A stretch of 64,000 bases of DNA. It comes from Rivularia sp. T60_A2020_040. Its GTDB lineage: Bacteria > Cyanobacteriota > Cyanobacteriia > Cyanobacteriales > Nostocaceae. The stretch covers positions 62,001 through 126,000 of the forward strand of contig JACYMD010000128.1 of the NCBI GenBank assembly GCA_015272215.1. The letters are read 5' to 3'. The notes under the pieces are model-generated. The model did not search any database, had not been told where the DNA came from, and was given only the letters and a program-made list of their open reading frames with translations. Shown one piece after another: positions 61,346 to 64,000 of this stretch; position 1 is the stretch's first letter; each line of letters begins with the position of its first letter. A program made the translations under genes and the position numbers.

Positions 61346-61816
61346 TTAACTGATTCGCAAAGTACATTCCAAAATCAATTTTTGGTTGATTAAAGAATAA
61401 GGCTGAATCTCCAAAGCACGTTGGAAACAATTTATTGCTCTAGCATACTCTCCTAAAGCTGCATAACATAAACCCATGCCGTGAAGTGCGCCAAAATGTA
61501 GTGGATTGAGTTCCACTGCGACTTGAGTATCAGCTAAAGACTTTTCGTACTGATGATTAGTGTAATAAAGAAAAGCGCGACGATTCCAAGCTTCAGCAAA
61601 ATCCGGCTGGTTTTCAATCAACTGCGTCAACATTTTTTCGGCTTCGGCGATTTTACCTGCATCCAATAGTTTTTGGCTAGTTTCTATTTTTTCTAACCCA
61701 TAAACTCCCTTCTGCTGAAACCATAAACGCCATAATTTGCGAGTCGCTTCTTCGCGCACTACCTCCGAGGGATTTTTCAAGTCTTCAAGTAATGAGTTAA
61801 TAAATAAAGAATCCAT
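61346..61816 (-). CDS. Small TPR-repeat protein
   Basis: The 156-residue protein has an N-terminal helical part (SLLEDLKNPSEVVREEATRKLWRLWF) and three TPR units (LLDAGKIAEAEKMLTQLIENQP; AEAWNRRAFLYYTNHQYEKSL; GALHGMGLCYAALGEYARAINCFQRALEIQP). TPR units mediate protein contacts. The N-terminal SEVVREEAT pattern recalls HEAT-like helices. No signal peptide. Partner unknown; the type is common in cyanobacteria. Confidence 0.82.
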   Translation of the reverse strand: MDSLFINSLLEDLKNPSEVVREEATRKLWRLWFQQKGVYGLEKIETSQKLLDAGKIAEAEKMLTQLIENQPDFAEAWNRRAFLYYTNHQYEKSLADTQVAVELNPLHFGALHGMGLCYAALGEYARAINCFQRALEIQPYSLINQKLILECTLRIS

Positions 61817-62199
61817 GAAGTTTTTCTTTTGAGTATCAGAGTATATATTTAAATTTAATCTCGCACAAAATCACATTAAAATACAGTAATTTACTCATTT
61901 TTAATCTTTTACTTTAAATTACATCTTTAAAAATATTTATCTACTTATGTAACTTTTAATACTGTTTTTTCTCCTTGAATTATAATTGATCATATTTGAA
62001 GTAAAAATTCATCTTTACCTTACATTATCTACAACAAAAATAGACTATTAATAGTTGAAAACTTAATCTTTATTGATAGTTAAACAAAACAGCACAAAAA
62101 AATCATCACTATCTCATATTGACTGGTTGCCAACCAAAGAGCTAGGAATACATTACTTAGAGGCTCTTTCTTCATAGATAGAGGTACACTTCCTAATTC
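61817..62199. other. AT-rich spacer, nothing recognised
   Basis: This 383-bp spacer lies upstream of the TPR gene and downstream of trmB, both on the minus strand. A CCAAAGAGC/ GAGGCTCTTT partial inverted repeat at about 62134-62169 could act as a weak trmB terminator. No gene was seen. Confidence 0.4.
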
Positions 62200-62838
62200 C
62201 TAACTGATAACTCTTGTAAACACAGCACGATAAACTGGTTCATTTTTTTCTAAAGTAAATAATTCCCGTTCCGTGGCAACTTTTAAGGGATTTTCTGCTA
62301 ACCATTCTTTGCTTTCTCTGTGAAAAGCAGAGTTTTGATCAAAACGTTCGCACATCTCTACTGCTACAAATTTAACATCCGATTGTAAAAATACCGTTCC
62401 CCCAGGTGTTAGATAATCTGCTAATTCTACAACTAATTGCGGTTGTGCGACACGCCTTTTTGCATGACGATGCTTAAACCAAGGGTCGGGAAATTGGATT
62501 GTTACTCGTTGTAAAATTCCTTTTGGTAAAGAAGATAAAAGCGGTTTTAACGAGTTATTCGCATTACAAAATATATAATGTAAGTTTGTTAATCCTAACT
62601 CTGAGCGGATTTTGTTCGCTGCTTCCACCAAAGGTTCACGAATTTCTAAACCCAGAAAATTCCAATTGGGTTCTAATTGAGCCATTTCGATTAAAAATTG
62701 ACCCCTAGCACAACCAATATCCAAAAGTAAAGGTTGATTCCTATCTACATAAATTTTTTCCCAATCAATCGGATTGATAGGTGTTTGATATTTTATTCCT
62801 AATGGATTAACGTGCTGACGAACTCGAACGCGATTCAA
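62200..62838 (-). CDS. trmB: tRNA (guanine-N7-)-methyltransferase
   Basis: This enzyme methylates G46 of tRNAs using S-adenosylmethionine. The 212-residue protein has the SAM loop [10 protein letters not shown] (39-48), [13 protein letters not shown], the family motif [17 protein letters not shown] and the C-terminal [16 protein letters not shown]. Length is normal. Heptamer repeats (TAACTCC, GGTGGTAC) fill the upstream spacer at 62856-62951, shared with the divergent metallophosphoesterase gene. Confidence 0.95.
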   Translation of the reverse strand: MNRVRVRQHVNPLGIKYQTPINPIDWEKIYVDRNQPLLLDIGCARGQFLIEMAQLEPNWNFLGLEIREPLVEAANKIRSELGLTNLHYIFCNANNSLKPLLSSLPKGILQRVTIQFPDPWFKHRHAKRRVAQPQLVVELADYLTPGGTVFLQSDVKFVAVEMCERFDQNSAFHRESKEWLAENPLKVATERELFTLEKNEPVYRAVFTRVIS

Positions 62839-62855
62839 TAATTTTCTCCTTGTTT

Positions 62856-62951
62856 AAAGGTTATAGGTCAAAGGTTATAGGTACTAACTCCTAACTCAGG
62901 TGGTACTAACTCATAACTCCGGTGGTACTAACTCATAACTCCTAACTCATA
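62856..62951. repeat. Mixed heptamer repeats upstream of trmB
   Basis: AAAGGTTATAGGTC units are followed by TAACTCC units alternating with GGTGGTACTAACTC (three copies). It is an STRR-type array in a divergent promoter spacer. Confidence 0.75.
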
Positions 62952-63046
62952 GTTTTTTCCCATTCCCACACTGTAGGATTGAGCAAGCGTTATACTCTAT
63001 TTAAAAAGCGCTTTTTTACACCCTATATAATATTTTATTTACTTCA

Positions 63047-64000
63047 ATGAGTCTAAACTTTCGTTTTGCGATCGCTAGTGATTTACACGTTGCGCTTCCC
63101 CATACTATCTGGGATCATCCGAGTCGCTTTCATCTGGTGGAAGTTAGTATCCCGGCTTTTGATAGTGTATTGGAACATTTGACGCAATTAGATTTAGATT
63201 TTCTTTTACTACCGGGAGATTTAACTCAACACGGGGAACCAGAAAATCATACCTGGTTACAAGAACGTTTGGCAAAACTGCCTTTTCCAACTTATGTGAT
63301 ACCGGGTAATCATGATGTTCCTGTTCTCAATGCCAATGAGCAATCCATCGCTTTTAGAGAATTTCCCCAGTTCTACCGTAAATTTGGTTATGAATATACA
63401 CAAGAGCTTTACTATACTTGTGAATTACTACCGTCAGTTAGGTTAATTGCGCTTAATTCTAATAACTTTGATGACGAAGCTAAGCAGATAGGACGTTTAG
63501 ATGATATTCAGTTGCGCTGGTTAGAAAATGTTTTAGCAGCAGCTAGAGAGGAATTAATTTTAGTCATGGTTCATCATAACGTAGTCGAGCATTTGCCCAA
63601 TCAAGCTCGTCACGCCATGGCACACCGCTATATGTTAGATAATGCAGCGGAACTTTTACAAATTCTCCGACGTTACAACGTTCAGTTAGTCTTTACCGGA
63701 CACTTACATATCCAAGATATTGCTTACAACAATAATGTCTATGACATTACTACAGGTTCTTTAGTAAGTTATCCTCATCCTTATCGATTATTGGAGTATC
63801 ATCAGGATAAACACGGTCAAGGTAGGTTACAAATCTCATCTTGCAAAGTAGAATCAGTTACTAATTTTCCCCACTTACAACAAACTTCCCGACAATGGAT
63901 GGGCGATCGCAGTTCTCCGTTTATCGTCAAATTACTAACTTTACCCCCACTAAATCTCACTCAAGAAACAGCCGAAGAATTAGCCCCTACATTACGAGAC
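63047..64000 (+). CDS. Metallophosphoesterase, CpdA-like (3' end outside window)
   Basis: The frame is open from ATG 63047 to the last base (318 codons), so the C-terminus is missing. All calcineurin-like metal motifs are visible: ASDLHVAL (D-x-H), LLPGDLTQHGEPE, IPGNHDVP, LVMVHHN and FTGHLHIQD. This is the class III cyclic nucleotide phosphodiesterase/CpdA-like group, which hydrolyses phosphodiesters or phosphomonoesters with two metal ions. A role in cAMP breakdown is possible but not shown. No signal peptide. Confidence 0.9.
   Translation, partial: MSLNFRFAIASDLHVALPHTIWDHPSRFHLVEVSIPAFDSVLEHLTQLDLDFLLLPGDLTQHGEPENHTWLQERLAKLPFPTYVIPGNHDVPVLNANEQSIAFREFPQFYRKFGYEYTQELYYTCELLPSVRLIALNSNNFDDEAKQIGRLDDIQLRWLENVLAAAREELILVMVHHNVVEHLPNQARHAMAHRYMLDNAAELLQILRRYNVQLVFTGHLHIQDIAYNNNVYDITTGSLVSYPHPYRLLEYHQDKHGQGRLQISSCKVESVTNFPHLQQTSRQWMGDRSSPFIVKLLTLPPLNLTQETAEELAPTLRD

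Noticed and set aside
1..64000. tRNA, rRNA or riboswitch genes
   Set aside because: No cloverleaf with a GTTCRA loop, rRNA core or known riboswitch consensus was recognised in the gaps. A covariance-model search would be decisive, which I cannot run.

Overview
The window is chromosomal DNA from a filamentous, heterocyst-forming cyanobacterium (order Nostocales). The sequence shows AT-rich DNA with more than twenty copies of the HIP1 octamer GCGATCGC, photosystem II genes psbB and psbT, a haem oxygenase of the phycobilin pathway, a chlorophyll-type chelatase H subunit and many short heptamer-type intergenic repeats. The long polysaccharide cluster around hepC and hepA points to a species that makes a heterocyst envelope. 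The genus cannot be fixed from the sequence alone.

Layout. 0-13 kb is mostly housekeeping: glmM, haem oxygenase, a HAD hydrolase, a CobW-type GTPase, ribosomal protein S1 with a repetitive acidic tail, the psbB-psbT operon with its terminator, a small cyanobacterial protein, and a peptide-type ABC transporter binding protein plus one permease. 13-20 kb is an accessory island: an HNH nuclease gene pair between 73-bp direct repeats, a scrap-yard spacer made of pieces copied from neighbouring genes, a CHAT-type caspase-like gene whose reading frame appears to run into an AAA ATPase gene by a -1 shift at A AAA AAG, a large membrane AAA protein with a 100-residue glycine-zipper tract, a MazF-type toxin-antitoxin pair and an orphan PD-(D/E)XK nuclease. 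20-28 kb holds a PhoD-like phosphatase, a YCII protein, pheT and a PATAN-REC/CheY regulator pair. 28.5-32.3 kb is a TerY-P-like triad: vWA protein, PP2C phosphatase, kinase-TPR protein.

33.6-55.8 kb is a co-directional exopolysaccharide cluster: sugar-nucleotide genes, six glycosyltransferases besides HepC, a PIG-L deacetylase, a Wzc-like chain-length/kinase protein, hepC, hepA and an O-antigen-ligase-like protein. From memory, gene content and order resemble the heterocyst envelope polysaccharide (HEP) island of Anabaena sp. PCC 7120. The enzymes would supply nucleotide sugars, build a repeat unit on a lipid, modify it, export it and polymerise or ligate it.

56-64 kb holds an endolysin-like amidase, a second-type ChlH/BchH magnesium chelatase subunit carrying two repeat-derived inserts, a TPR protein, trmB and a metallophosphoesterase that runs off the window end. 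No rRNA, tRNA, CRISPR array or complete insertion sequence was recognised by eye.
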